Shown here piece after piece: positions 36,001-43,877 of a stretch of 64,000 nt of DNA. The position numbers were made by a program, and so were the translations under genes. The notes below the pieces were generated by a model that had not been told where the DNA came from, searched no databases, and saw only the letters and a program-made list of their open reading frames with translations. Source of the stretch: Homalodisca vitripennis (taxonomy: Eukaryota > Arthropoda > Insecta > Hemiptera > Cicadellidae); NCBI RefSeq assembly GCF_021130785.1, contig NC_060208.1, forward strand, positions 171,424,501 to 171,488,500, given 5' to 3'. Position 1 is the first letter of the stretch, and each line of letters starts with the position of its first letter.

Positions 36001-36718
36001 TGAACAATAACTAACTTGTAGCAACTTTAAACATTTCTTCATATAATAAATGTATTGTCTTTAATAGACAACAACAAAGTCGAAAGCTAGTGGAGGACCA
36101 TGAAACGAAGTTTAAAAAGTGGCATATCAGCCAACCAGCTTGCAGATAATCTATGTGAGTATTTGCACAGAAGAGAACTACGGTTTTCTAGAGAGGATGC
36201 TTTCAACAACTTTTTGGAAGCGGTTAATCATTGCTACCCAAGAGAAAATATAAATAATTAAGCATATTTCATACATTTTTTTTAATGCTACATGTTGTTA
36301 TAATTTATGAGGTTTTCTTATTGCCAGTTATAATTGTTTGTTTCATCATTACAGCTTTATTATTTATGAGATTGTCACTATGTGTATTATATTATTTTTA
36401 TTTAAAATATATGATTGTTATTATGACTATTATAGATATGTTGATATGATCGACAGACTTGTATTCAATATCTTAATATTAAGTATCGATGATTATGCTA
36501 ATCGATATAAAATCCAGGTCCGCTTCCCTCTATTTCTAAGGGAAAGTATGTAAATATGCTAACATTTAAAATTGCACATAATGATCACAGTCAACGTACC
36601 TAATATCTTCATCTTCTATTCCATCATATAGAGCTGAGGATAAAATCCAATCCCGAGCCGTTTTGGAGAATGATGGAGAAGGATGCAGTCCGCTCACATA
36701 ATCAATCTCATTCTTCAT
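8721..36718 (-). CDS. Ankle1: ANKLE1/LEM-3-like ankyrin, LEM and GIY-YIG nuclease (whole gene, 10 exons)
   Basis: Joined coding exons (minus strand): 36718-36600, 33883-33722, 31875-31640, 31426-31302, 25586-24530, 21891-21714, 20099-20044, 19131-18946, 9736-9378, 9002-8721. The sum is 2760 nt, exactly 920 codons (919 aa plus TAA), with every junction GT-AG and in phase. Ankyrin repeats cover about residues 40-160 (PNVLLPEYGITPFHLVV; SEDGLTPVHLAAMWG). Residues about 173-640 are a low-complexity Ser/Glu-rich linker. A LEM domain lies at about 658-695 (DDLRRALRDHGFTPGPI ... VYLRKL). The GIY-YIG nuclease fills about 762-919: TYLLLDP, then FYVGKG at 795-800 followed by basic R802/R804, a candidate catalytic Glu at 858 (TREAA), and LTNEKAG near the end. 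Family knowledge: ANKLE1/LEM-3 is a branched-DNA nuclease acting on chromatin bridges near the end of mitosis. The start ATG is preceded in frame by a TAA two codons upstream. The exon structure is inferred from the DNA only; there is no transcript evidence here. Confidence 0.9.
9378..9736 (-). CDS. Ankle1: Ankle1-like exon 9 (GIY-YIG first half)
   Basis: The acceptor is GTTCTCAG|TGATGAAC and the donor is AAAAAG|GTATTA. The 359 nt end in phase 0. The peptide carries the GIY equivalent (TYLLLDPR) and the YIG equivalent (FYVGKGKRARPYAHLY), both typical of the ANKLE1 branch of GIY-YIG nucleases. Confidence 0.93.
10435..10915 (+). repeat. dispersed repeat family R, copy 2
   Basis: The copy contains CATCTCGAAAATGAACTGAC, TTACATTGGTCTCATCGGTA, CATGATGGCA and, at 10755-10830, GAATGTATCATGTG...GTCGAGAAAGAT...TTTTGCATGAAACTTCA. 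The last block matches 53990-54065 closely. A second head-like piece at 10840-10915 suggests a partial internal duplication. Confidence 0.6.
12271..12860 (-). mobile_element. non-LTR retrotransposon 3' end with RNase H C terminus
   Basis: Reading the minus strand, KNKRADALANQGSATI is the C-terminal part of an RNase H domain. It is followed by an arginine-rich tail and a CCHC-like motif, CGRCNEQEETAEHLLFDCP, typical of the ORF2 end in I/R1/Jockey-group elements. The frame is open from about 12858 to 12365. The + strand poly(T) at about 12272-12281 marks the poly(A) tail. The 5' part is missing. Confidence 0.85.
12861..14964. other. intronic DNA with no clear content
   Basis: A short 'ggggtcgtaaggtcaagggg' passage near 13010-13030 resembles decayed repeats, but nothing else is recognised. 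Confidence 0.35.
14971..15671. mobile_element. piggyBac-type MITE A with TTAA target duplications
   Basis: A perfect 15-bp inverted pair (CTTTAACCCATTGGC at 14965-14979, its complement at 15663-15677) includes TTAA on both sides (14967-14970 and 15672-15675). The element proper is 701 bp, starting CCCATTGGC. Near its left end two 19-bp palindromes occur: TCACGGAACGGTTCCATGA (14986-15004, one mismatch) and TCACGGAACCGTTCCGTGA (15031-15049, perfect around a centre base). No transposase is visible. Confidence 0.82.
17018..17676. mobile_element. piggyBac-type element B, internally decayed
   Basis: TTAA at 17014-17017 and 17677-17680 flank inverted ends beginning CCTGTTGACGAGTGC. Three copies of the palindrome ACGGCATTTGCCGT or close variants lie near the ends (17059-17072, 17093-17106 and 17646-17659). 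The element keeps a piece of piggyBac transposase (see 17324-17488). It is 659 bp long. Confidence 0.88.
17324..17488 (+). pseudogene. piggyBac transposase C-terminal Cys-rich domain remnant
   Basis: The frame starting AAT at 17324 reads LLRQCYVCKHTTQTGQRRKE, then a TGA, then STCDVALCIYPCFEQYHT and a terminal TAA. This is the C-terminal zinc-binding motif of piggyBac transposases. The internal TGA sits where the first Cys of the CSTCD motif is expected. It confirms the superfamily of element B and shows the copy is dead. Confidence 0.85.
18946..19131 (-). CDS. Ankle1: Ankle1-like exon 8 (LEM domain)
   Basis: The acceptor is ATTTTCAG|AAGAAT and the donor is CCCTG|GTCAGT. The 186 nt code for a LEM domain: DDLRRALRDHGFTPGPI, then TKRVYLRKLKRC. 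In this family the LEM domain binds BAF and so links the protein to chromatin or the nuclear envelope. It ends in phase 1 and joins exon 9 as GFP-V-MNCS. Confidence 0.92.
19215..19651. mobile_element. Tc1/mariner-type MITE
   Basis: Terminal inverted repeats of about 55 bp face each other. The left end starts CGAGGCATATCCAGAAAG and continues AAGTGTACTGAGG...TCTCAC...GAGGGATTTTTT. The right end is the near-exact complement. TA follows the right end and TG, a likely changed TA, precedes the left. It lies in intron 7; no transposase is visible. Confidence 0.72.
20044..20099 (-). CDS. Ankle1: Ankle1-like exon 7 (56-nt small exon)
   Basis: The acceptor is TTTTTTTTAG|TGTTTCC and the donor is TAGTG|GTAAGT. 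The 56 nt enter in phase 2 and leave in phase 1, which is the only phase that joins exons 6 and 8. The peptide is a basic Ser-rich stretch (STSSKGSKKSNMPSSTS). Confidence 0.78.
20580..20975 (+). mobile_element. non-LTR retrotransposon 3' fragment
   Basis: The plus-strand frame LFNKLPQELKNIEPMSKFKD, then SVKESFHADFN, matches the usual end of Jockey/CR1-group ORF2 proteins ('FNKLP..IK......FK..LK'). It is interrupted by one stop and lacks upstream reverse transcriptase. It lies in intron 6. Confidence 0.55.
21027..21501. repeat. repeat unit with direct and inverted copies around the tRNA-like sequence
   Basis: A 40-nt segment (21027-21066) recurs identically at 21435-21474. A 43-44-nt segment (21142-21185) recurs with few changes at 21289-21331. 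The segments flanking the tRNA-like sequence are also complementary (TTGAATCACAAAAAGT against ACTTTTTACGATTCAA). The second 40-nt copy stops within the acceptor stem and runs into a hairpin, CGCCAAAGTAT (21471-21481) with ATACTTTGGCG (21491-21501). Confidence 0.7.
21058..21127 (-). pseudogene. tRNA-like sequence inside a repeat unit
   Basis: On the minus strand the sequence can be folded as a cloverleaf. It has an acceptor stem around GCTCTG/CGGAGC, a D arm GTGTAATGGTAGCAT, an anticodon stem TTCAC/GTGAG and a T arm with box B GGTTCGAGTCC. The 7-nt loop reads CCGGGAA, giving anticodon GGG with C instead of T at position 33. The T stem has one mismatch and the first acceptor pair is G-A. Those defects, and its repeat setting, suggest a tRNA-derived or transposon-borne copy rather than a working gene. 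Confidence 0.6.
21714..21891 (-). CDS. Ankle1: Ankle1-like exon 6
   Basis: The acceptor is GATTTCAG|CATGTG and the donor is CATCAG|GTCAGT. The 178 nt enter in phase 1 and leave in phase 2. The peptide is acidic (SSDEEQCLSISEEYEYTDM) and belongs to the linker before the LEM domain. Confidence 0.82.
22447..23253. mobile_element. pogo/Tigger-like non-autonomous element
   Basis: TA at 22445-22446 precedes CAGTAAAATCTCATTTATC, then TGTTTATCCGAATCTC, a typical Tigger-like left end. Near 23184-23250, CTGGATTATCCGGGATTTTG, TTCGTCCAGATC and AATAAACAAG resemble a decayed right end. The middle holds a more GC-rich segment (about 22757-22940) of unknown origin. Confidence 0.5.
23381..23810 (+). mobile_element. 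mariner transposon remnant with transposase N terminus
   Basis: ACAAGGTGTGGCTATAAAAT is a mariner-type terminal repeat. From the ATG at 23570 the frame reads VYIKFLFELGKSANEIFLIL and then, after a stop, LSQTKVFEWFK; after a second stop and a shift it reads RPSPSKTDNNIEKI. These match the N-terminal helix-turn-helix region of mariner transposases. The catalytic domain and right end are missing. Confidence 0.8.
24243..24518 (-). other. 91-codon open frame after the stop that follows exon 5
   Basis: On the minus strand the exon 5 frame continues past its donor as GGT AAG TTC TAA, then stays open for 91 codons to a TAA at 24245-24243. The peptide looks protein-like, for example QWTATERYKYYTVGKWHG near its start and EYLQKMKKFIAKKEV at its end, but I do not recognise a domain. 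It may be an alternative 3' end of the Ankle1-like gene, a relic of a formerly longer exon 5, or chance. No downstream splice was found that joins it neatly to exon 6, although a phase-1 donor-like GAAG|GTGGAA exists inside it. Confidence 0.4.
24530..25586 (-). CDS. Ankle1: Ankle1-like exon 5 (long linker exon)
   Basis: The acceptor is TTTTTCAG|GAGGTG and the donor is TTAG|GTAAGT. The 1057 nt code for about 352 residues (214-566), rich in Ser, Glu, Lys and Asn, with no globular fold visible. Two short similar segments are NSIGFVFDHS and PSIGFVLDNL, about 45 residues apart. The exon ends TPERL plus one base, which joins exon 6 as TPERLACGDD. Without splicing the frame runs only GKF-stop, then stays open again; see the 24243-24518 feature. 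Confidence 0.9.
26040..26235. mobile_element. small foldback MITE
   Basis: Inverted arms of about 75-80 nt begin GAAGGAAACAGGATTTTT, continue CGGACATTTG and CAGTAACACT, and end ATCTGCAATCT, around a short centre. A fragment of the same family (AAATGTCCGGAAAAGTCCTG) lies at 54800-54830. Confidence 0.75.
26711..26740 (+). repeat. short insect repeat motif
   Basis: ACTAGCAGTTACCTGTGGCT followed by TCGCAC resembles a motif seen in many abundant insect interspersed repeats. I cannot set the ends or the class. Confidence 0.3.
27790..30807 (+). mobile_element. CR1/Jockey-group LINE, nearly full ORF2, decayed
   Basis: From about 27825 the element reads as an endonuclease (IVFHQN, then YIIITGDINIDNL, then SSIDFICTDLP). 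A linker follows (28671-28994), then reverse transcriptase: NNQHGFRKERSTSTAIIDLV, IFLDLSKAFNCLGHKLILAK, GVPQGSVLGPVLYILF and catalytic YADDTVL (YADD at 29881-29892). The thumb and C terminus run to 30733 (KKLFNALPEEIKK). Several stops and frameshifts break it. The 3' end has AATAAA (30783-30788) and two ATTTCTG units, a short-repeat tail as in CR1-type elements. It lies antisense in intron 4. Confidence 0.9.
31302..31426 (-). CDS. Ankle1: Ankle1-like exon 4
   Basis: The acceptor is ATTTTTCAG|AGCGTG and the donor is TTGAG|GTCAGT. The 125 nt complete a Lys codon with the last base of exon 3 and end in phase 0 (...QVNPIE). The peptide has no recognised domain. It is supported mainly by exact phase agreement on both sides. 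Confidence 0.78.
31640..31875 (-). CDS. Ankle1: Ankle1-like exon 3 (ankyrin)
   Basis: The acceptor is GGGACAG|GTCGG and the donor is CTCA|GTGAGT, a very good consensus. The 236 nt join exon 2 as HGADPNV-R-SEDGLTPVHLAAMWG, a continuous ankyrin repeat, followed by LLASGGDPWLVD. It leaves in phase 1. Confidence 0.9.
32529..32620 (-). other. cryptic or cassette exon in Ankle1-like intron 2
   Basis: A strong acceptor (TTTTTTCATTTAG|G) and a good donor (ATACAG|GTAATT) bound 92 nt that stay open in the phase given by exon 2 (YCSYFSTISTFEQYLNHD...). However, 92 is not a multiple of 3, and joining it to exon 3 gives a stop within a few codons. It is therefore left out of the gene model. It may be a frame-breaking regulated exon, or chance. 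Confidence 0.4.
33722..33883 (-). CDS. Ankle1: Ankle1-like exon 2 (ankyrin)
   Basis: The acceptor is a T-rich tract ending CAG|ACAAAT and the donor is TTAG|GTAGAT. The 162 nt enter and leave in phase 2. The peptide carries ankyrin signatures: GANPNV, GITPFHLVV and QHGADPNV. Confidence 0.88.
36600..36718 (-). CDS. Ankle1: Ankle1-like exon 1 (start codon)
   Basis: This exon holds the ATG at 36718-36716 and codes for 39 residues plus 2 nt, ending ...EDEDI. An in-frame TAA precedes the ATG by one intervening codon, which fixes the start. The donor reads TTAG|GTACGT. The peptide leads directly into the first ankyrin helix of exon 2. Confidence 0.82.
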
Positions 36719-37063
36719 GTTTTAGCCTACTACATAGTACTGTAACAATAGAATAGGCTATATAGAGTAATTAAAAACTTAAAACTTTATACAAATTTAT
36801 ATAGATAATTACACTACTAAAATTTCAACTTTATATAGATTTAAAAGTGGTTAATGCTTTTTTAACGAATTTAACAAATAAATTAACTCAATCCTGGGCA
36901 AGTACTACCCTATACCATAAGTTATATAATAAATTCATTATAGTGATTACAGTAATGATTCCATTTAGTTATGATTACATAATGCTTTGATCAGCTTATT
37001 TGTCACTGAACAGAGTATGACACAGTGACACATTTGATTCATAAGGTTATAATTTATTTTTTA

Positions 37064-37306
37064 AGTAAAGTAAAGATGTCTTATTTTACCAGTCTCTCAG
37101 TCTAAGAAGCCCTCTCTAACACTTAACCTGGGGGCCAACGGCTTAAAGCTGACTTCCGAACCACCACCAAAGACCGGGTGGGCGGACTGCTTACAAGGAG
37201 AGGATCGCTCAGCGGTCACCCATCCAAGCAGCAGCCATGCTTAACGTTGCTTGATCTGGTTATCTTGTAATAACCATTGTACCCGCTACACTGCGCCATT
37301 GGCTAT
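37064..37306 (-). mobile_element. 5S rRNA-derived SINE, copy 1
   Basis: On the minus strand the head is 5S-like: AACGTTAAGCATGG (box A region) and CTTGGATGGGTGACCGC at 37228-37212, identical to the 5S internal control region. After the head come a unique body and a tail ending ...ATCTTTACTTTACTT. The layout matches SINE3-type elements. Confidence 0.8.
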
Positions 37307-37379
37307 AATAAGCTAAGTTTAAATTTGTCTTAATTTAAGTTGGTGCTGGATTCACTATTTGGCTTTAGGACTATATATA

Positions 37380-37460
37380 GTAAAGTAAAGGTCTAATTTT
37401 ACCAGGCGAAGTTAGAGCTAAAAAGCCCTCTCTAACACTTAACCATATAGGCCTCCGAGC
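37380..37460 (-). mobile_element. 5S rRNA-derived SINE, copy 2 (3' part only)
   Basis: AAGCCCTCTCTAACACTTAA and the tail TTTACCAG...GTAAAGTAAAG repeat the end of copy 1. The 5S head is absent. The two copies share orientation and lie about 75 bp apart. Confidence 0.65.
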
Positions 37461-38869
37461 TAGGTTTTAGAACATTAACATTGGACATTATTGATGAATG
37501 ATGTATATATAATTCAAATTCTGGTAAGTTCATAGACCATGGCGCTGCAGATCCATATCAGTTCACCAAAACAATCTAATAGAATATCAGACAAAATCTA
37601 TCAAAACCTAAAATTGATAAAAATACAGTAGGCTATGTACATAATTTTACAATTTGTTTATATTAGTTAAGTATATACAAATCTTAATTGTTGAATGTTG
37701 CTGAAAATAGTGAATTTATTAATATATTAACAGTTTATGAAAGACTATTCAAAAAAGAGTTTTATGGCTTAAAAATGAAGATTTAATTCCAAAAAGAGCA
37801 GTACTTAAGTTGAGTAAGGTGGATATGAAGGGAAGAGTGTAAACCGAGAAAAACATACTATTTTAATGTGTAATTTCAATTACACTTATTTACAAACATA
37901 TATTCCAAATAATACAACATCAGGCCAAGATAGCAAATAGAAAATATGTACATAGTAGCAAAAACCCAAAACATTACAACCTACAACTTACAAATAATGT
38001 GTAAGAAGAGTATTGTAACAGTAATCCCAAAACATGAATTTGGGCATAAGACAATTGTTCAAATAAGCCTTAAATTAGTAGTACCAATGATTAAAATTTA
38101 TAAGTTTGATGGATATAATACAACTATATTCCACATGACAACTGCCAGACGAACTGTCAAAATCGTAAACACTAACACTCATAACAACATAACCAAACCA
38201 CTTACTGCAGGCCGGTTTTCAAAATTCAAATTTCAGTTGAGAGACCAATGGGCACTGAACAAGGGCGCTGCGAATAGAATCGGAGAATGCTAATGCTACT
38301 ACTTAAGAGTATAGATTATATCAGGCAGTTGTAAATCCTTTTACAAAGTGCAAAAATACACTTCAAAATACATGCAAAAATTTATATGAAAAAATATTAT
38401 ATGAATACTTTAGAACCATACATTTAACTATTAAAAAAAATTAATATAGTTGAAAATCTGATCTACAATTACGATACTACGCATAACTCAAAAACCTATT
38501 ATACCACTTCACACTGATTAAATTTAAATTAGCTTGAATTAAATTTTTATCCCCTTAAAACTATTTACATTAGAAAGTTAATGAAACTCGTCAAAAATAT
38601 CTATTACCAGGCATGAGTATACATTTTATTATGTGTTATAAGTGCTTATATTTTACTATTAAAATTTGATGTATGTACCTATCCAATTATTTATGCCGGC
38701 CTCCTGTAATTGCATTATTTTGAAGGTGAAAAATGTCGTACCTAAGTCGATCTGTCATTTTAGTTCATTAAGGAGGATTCTCGTTTTTTATTTATTTATA
38801 CAAAGTTACTAGTAGGTTTTTATTTGGTAAATTAAATAATAAAACAGTAATTTAGAGTAATCAATTTTA

Positions 38870-40270
38870 TCTAGGTTGATGAAGCACGAAGAAACAAGTT
38901 GGTACGGGTAAGGAGGAAGAAATATAGATCAAGGTCAATTGAATAAGAGACAAATACGAAAAGGAGAGGTCAATTATAGGTTTGAAGGAATCGTAGGTAT
39001 TGAATGCACAATCAATGTCTGAAGCATCGAACAAAAGTAGAGCAGTTTGGAGAATCATTGTAGAGTATATTGGAGGTCTTGTAGAGTTCATTGTGAATAA
39101 TATAGATGTTAAAATACTGTGTCAAGTATATTTTTAGATCTTAGTAAGGTCTTTGACTGTCTTGGACATAATTTATTTCTATCTATATTAAAAGTCTTGG
39201 GGATGCATGGCGTGACAGCAAAATGGTTTCACAGTTATTTTTCTAACCGAAGCCAAATTGTTTAAACAAAAGGAACGACACATGGAGAAACGAGAACCGT
39301 TAAATCTGAGAGAGCAGCTATGGAGAGGTGTCTCCCAAAGGTCTGCCCTAGGACCAGTCCTGTTTGTGCTCTTCCAAAATATATTCAAGACTATAGTTAC
39401 ACTTTAACGTTTGCTGATGACACAGTTTAACTGACTTTTGATAGCGCCACAGAGCATCTAGAAATCAAAAGTTTTATATTTGTCAACTTAGCACAAGAAT
39501 ACTGTCATTGGTATTCAACGTAACCAAGACCAAACAGCTTATACCGAGAAGACAGAAAAACGAGCTATTGTCATTGCCAAACTTACAGCAAGTCTATACA
39601 ACAAAACATCTAGGTGTAATTATAGATGAATGCTTGTCGTGGACCACCCACCTGGAGTTCTTATGTAGCCAAATGTAGCTATCTTTGTATGCAATTACTA
39701 CTACGAAGAACTAGAACAAACTCCACTGTAGAGGCAGTTAAATTCGCATAATATGCACTTTTTGAAAGTCGTGTAAAATATGGAATTTTGGGTTGAGGAG
39801 GCACATCAGTAGAGAATCTCCAGAGAGTTTTAGTCTTACAAAAGCGTGCTGTAAGGATACTAGCTGGGATGAAGGCAAGAGAGTCATGCAAGAATGCAGG
39901 GAATGGGAATACTCATAGCACCCTCCATCTATATAATTAAAGTAATGATGTATGTTGTATAGAGAATTCACAGATATTATCTACATCCATCAACATAATA
40001 CAAGACACTCCCAACAGTTTACTCTACCTACACATCGCCTAACACTCATCTAGAGAAAGCCGTGCTATGCAGGAGCCAATATTTTAAATGCCCTACCAAC
40101 AATTCTCAAGAATAGTCTACCAAAAACTCTAAAGAAGAAGCTGAAAGAGTGGTTCATTGACAAATCTTTTTACTCCATTGATGAATTTGTGTACTCAAAC
40201 TATAAAACTCTGTAATTATTTAACATTGTATGTTTATTTTTTAGTATTTGTTTTAGTAAGTTAATATGAT
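38870..40270 (+). mobile_element. second CR1/Jockey-group LINE copy, heavily decayed
   Basis: Relative to the 27.8-30.8 kb element it shows a linker piece (NKSRAVWRIIV), then IFLDLSKVFDCLGHNLFL, GVTAKWFHSYFSNRSQIV and catalytic FADD (39410-39421). C-terminal pieces reach about 40210. A large part between linker and palm is missing, and many stops occur. Confidence 0.75.
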
Positions 40271-40816
40271 GCACTTTCTAAATTTTATGTTTATGAAATA
40301 ACGAGGACTGAAATTATTCACATTGTGCTAATCAGGTGTTTATAATACTCTAAAATACGTATACCGATCATGAATTTTCACTTTGGGCTTAGAGTATTAA
40401 CAGGTAATGTAGACAACTCAGATCTATATTTTATTAGGTTTAGAATTAGCTGGCGCTCTGTAGTAACATTATATGGCGAGCGACGTTCAGGGGTGAAGTA
40501 TTTACTATTATGGCGGTATTTATATACATATTTTATGCATCATCACTATCAGTTTTTATTGGGATATAATTTCTTAAAATGGCACTTTATTTGAAATCTA
40601 GTTTTTAAAAACACTTTTAATTAGTTATAAAATGTTATCAAAATGCAGCATCATTTACAAGTAAAGGTTCAATTTCATTACAATCCAGTTTAGTTAAGAG
40701 TTAGTTTTAACCAACATATTAATATGGTTGAAACTGAATTAAACTGTAGATATTAAGATATATTTAACTGTACATATTAATATAAATTCAATTAGGTTTC
40801 ATTAAATTAAATTTGA

Positions 40817-40985
40817 CCTCCCCGTAAACTAATGGTTATAGTCTCGGCTCTCTAACCTAGATATCACGGGTTCAAATCCCGGGGAGGTCCAATCATGTAC
40901 TTTGTACTTTAAAAACCAGTGCACTTCGAAGCCGGCATAGCCGATGCTGAGGCTTAAATGAGATTAAAAAAAAATAATAAAATAA
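40817..40985 (+). mobile_element. tRNA-derived SINE
   Basis: The head folds like a tRNA: a 7-bp acceptor stem GACCTCC/GGAGGTC (from 40815), an A-box-like ACTAATGGTTATAG and box B GGTTCAAATCC at 40869-40879. A body of about 70 bp follows (GCCGGCATAGCCGATGCTGA) and then an A-rich tail. AAATTTGA occurs on both sides (40809-40816 and 40986-40993) as a likely target duplication that overlaps the first two head bases. Confidence 0.78.
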
Positions 40986-42746
40986 AATTTGAATGCGTTA
41001 TAATAAAAATGAAACAAAAGCCATAGAGTATAAAAGAAATGGCAAAAGTCACTGGTCAGACAATGGCCGCGAGGACTCCTTCACTGCATGAGTGTAATTA
41101 AAATAAATTGTCTTGTAATTTAAGATATAAGCCAATTAGCATTTTGTATACACAATACAAACATTTTGATACTAATACATCACTGTAAAACATCATTTAA
41201 ATTCAAATGAAACGTTTTATTTTATTAGTTGAATTAATATTTATTTAAGTAATGACGAGTTTAAAGTATACATCTTTACCATCTGAAAAGCACGCAATAT
41301 AGTATGTATCAATCTAAGTAACAAGAAGTCGCATAAACAAGAACAATAATGAAATCTAATCATATTAATACATAACATGCTCTGGTTTCCTAATCAAGAG
41401 TTAAGAAATAATTATAACAGAGCGAACGATATAGCAATAATTACAAAGATCCATAATTCTAGAATATGAACAATTAAGAGAAAACTATTATAATAATTTT
41501 AGATTACATTAATTTTACTCTACTTATTGATTGAATGAAATGCATTGATGATTATACATATTTTGTTACTGTCTCTCAACATTATAGGTACAGTACTGTG
41601 GCATACATAAACATTAACTTGGACTCTTTTTTAAAAACCACAATCGTCCTAGTTTCTCTTGGAACCTTGAAGTCCGCCATAGCCGGAATTTCAGGGCAGT
41701 CAGAGAGTCTAGATTTCTAATTAACCTTCTTTTATGAAGGAGAAATAACTGGAGAGTTGCAATCACAACGCTCACAATCATCTTGATGACTCTTGTTTAA
41801 ACTTTGTACACAGTTTCAATTCGAATCTTGAAGTGAAGATGCCATACCAGTGATGCGTATTCCAGAATAGGTCTGGTAACTGGTAAGTGATTTCTGTTGA
41901 GTCAGTACAATTGGGAGATTGGAAGTCTTTAAAAGTTTGCAGGATGAATATTGTGACTGTACGTCTTTTTGCAATCACTAAGTAAAGAAAACATCTATGA
42001 TATATAATAATTCATAGCATTATGAATAAGAAATTAAAAATAAAATTATTACTGTACCTATTTATTATATTTTATTCCCTGACATATACGCTGTTATCTG
42101 ATAAACAGTCAACATTGCAGTTACGGTATAGAGTAAATATAACATTTTAAAAGCAAAACTCTTGTCGCAGTTAAAAAATTACAATTTTCCAATTACAATT
42201 ACTTTTGATTACTGAAGAATTGTGTATTTTCTTTTACTGTAATAGTTTATTTTATAATAAAAGTATTCCCTCCTTCAATGAAAAATCTTGTTTCAGTAAG
42301 CATGTTTTTAAGAACCCAAAAAAACACAAAGTACTCCGAAGTCTTTCAGATACATATTCTAATAGCCAATAGCAGTGATCTGTACAGGTTGATGTTTGTT
42401 GGTCTGGCCTTGATAACGAACGAAAAACGAAAAAATATGACCATCTTTTAAATGTAACCATAACATAACCATAAATTGGTGAAAACAGAACATTCACATA
42501 ACAATATAGAATGTTATTGTGATTTGGATAAATAAGGTATTAATGATTTATTATTGATAATTATATCTTTCTTGGCTTATATAATATTTGTTGTCCCTCA
42601 ATGATTGAAGATTACTGTGTTTAGTTTGAGGTAGGTAAGTAAAGTATTGTCTTAAGTTAGGCCTACCTGCAATTAACTCAAAATAGGTATAGAATTATAG
42701 GTTTAATTTGTAAATCTATAAGGCCTTCGATATAATATATACTCAG

Positions 42747-43358
42747 TAGTGATGGAAAGAACGGGTCTTTGGATTTGGGATCATCTGGCTCATTAGATCA
42801 GATCACTGACGTGACACTCTGCTCAATCAGATCATGTGTAAACCAATTAAAAATAAATAATTAATTTAGTAAATTATTTGATCTTGATGCAATCAATTAT
42901 ATTAGTTAAAATAATAAATTTTGTTTTTGTTATTAAAAATATAATGTAAACAGTTAATTTAATTGTTTTTCGTCCTGTGTACTGTACCTTGAAATGTAAC
43001 TGGTAAAAAAAAATCATAGTTAGTAATTATATGTACATTAAAATAAATGTTAATAGCTCAAAGGCTTTGTAAGTGAAGTACAATAGTTTTCAACAAAGTG
43101 TAATTGTCCATAATAAATTCAGATTTTAAACAGTTTTCTTCTGTTTAGCAGATTACTCAGATCTTAAAGAACTACAAGAAACGGAGAATTTTAAACTGAC
43201 TGGCAACCCTCAGCTCATGGGTTGCGATGCAATGGTTCATTTAATCAGGATTTTGCTCACCAAATGACCCGGCTCATTTAATGACATGATCTGATGGATC
43301 AAGATTGTTTCGTGACCCGGATCAGTGAGCCAGTTCGCTCATGATCTGCGCATCACTA
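42747..43358. mobile_element. hAT-like MITE in unit 1
   Basis: Inverted ends TAGTGATGG / CATCACTA bound 612 bp. Inside are repeated GATC-rich words (GATCATCTGGCTCATTAGA; CCCGGATCAGTGAGCCAG) near both ends. No clear 8-bp target duplication is visible, so the flanks have changed or the ends are slightly off. Confidence 0.6.
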
Positions 43359-43877
43359 TTGCCTTTTCTTAATAAAGTTTTCGTGAAACTTATGGCCATT
43401 TACTTTGTATATGTTATTAATCCTACAATTGCTTTGCTGTTTTACGATTAATTTTTTAGAGAATTTCCACTTGAAAACATGTAAACCTTGCATTCGAGAC
43501 ACTAGCTAACATGATCTAAAGCCAGCATTGAAATAGTAATAATGTTAATCCTTTAAAGTAAACATTAGGGTAATTATTTATCATTACTACAACTTAAATT
43601 TCTTAAATATTAAAATATATTACAAAGTGAACATTTTTAATGAGATCTGAGACAAAAACAGGTGTCCGAAAGATAAAATAACCAAAATAACTGTTAACTG
43701 TAACCATAACATAACTATAAATTGATGAGAACATAAAATTCACATAATAACAGAGGATGTTATTGTGATTTGGATAAATAAGGTATTGATGTTATTAATG
43801 ATTTATTATTGATATTTATATCGTTCTTGGCTTGTGTTTAGTTTGAGGTAGGCCTAACTGCAATTCTGAGTAAATAC

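Larger units (their letters stand above)
31876..36599 (-). other. introns 1 and 2 of the Ankle1-like gene
   Basis: Intron 1 (36599-33884) and intron 2 (33721-31876) are AT-rich. I see only a (CT)n tract near 35525-35546 and the cryptic exon at 32529-32620. No clear transposon is visible. Confidence 0.6.
36719..42452. other. upstream intergenic region of the Ankle1-like gene
   Basis: No coding gene was recognised apart from the SINEs and LINE listed. The stretches 37461-38869 and 40994-42452 are AT-rich and show nothing else I can name. I could not identify a promoter. Confidence 0.45.

Noticed and set aside
37200..37306. Calling a 5S rRNA gene
   Set aside because: Only part of the 5S sequence is present, and it continues into a non-5S body whose tail recurs next door.
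40815..40890. Calling a stand-alone tRNA gene on the plus strand
   Set aside because: The anticodon stem has a mismatch and an 8-nt loop. A SINE body, A-rich tail and target duplication follow.
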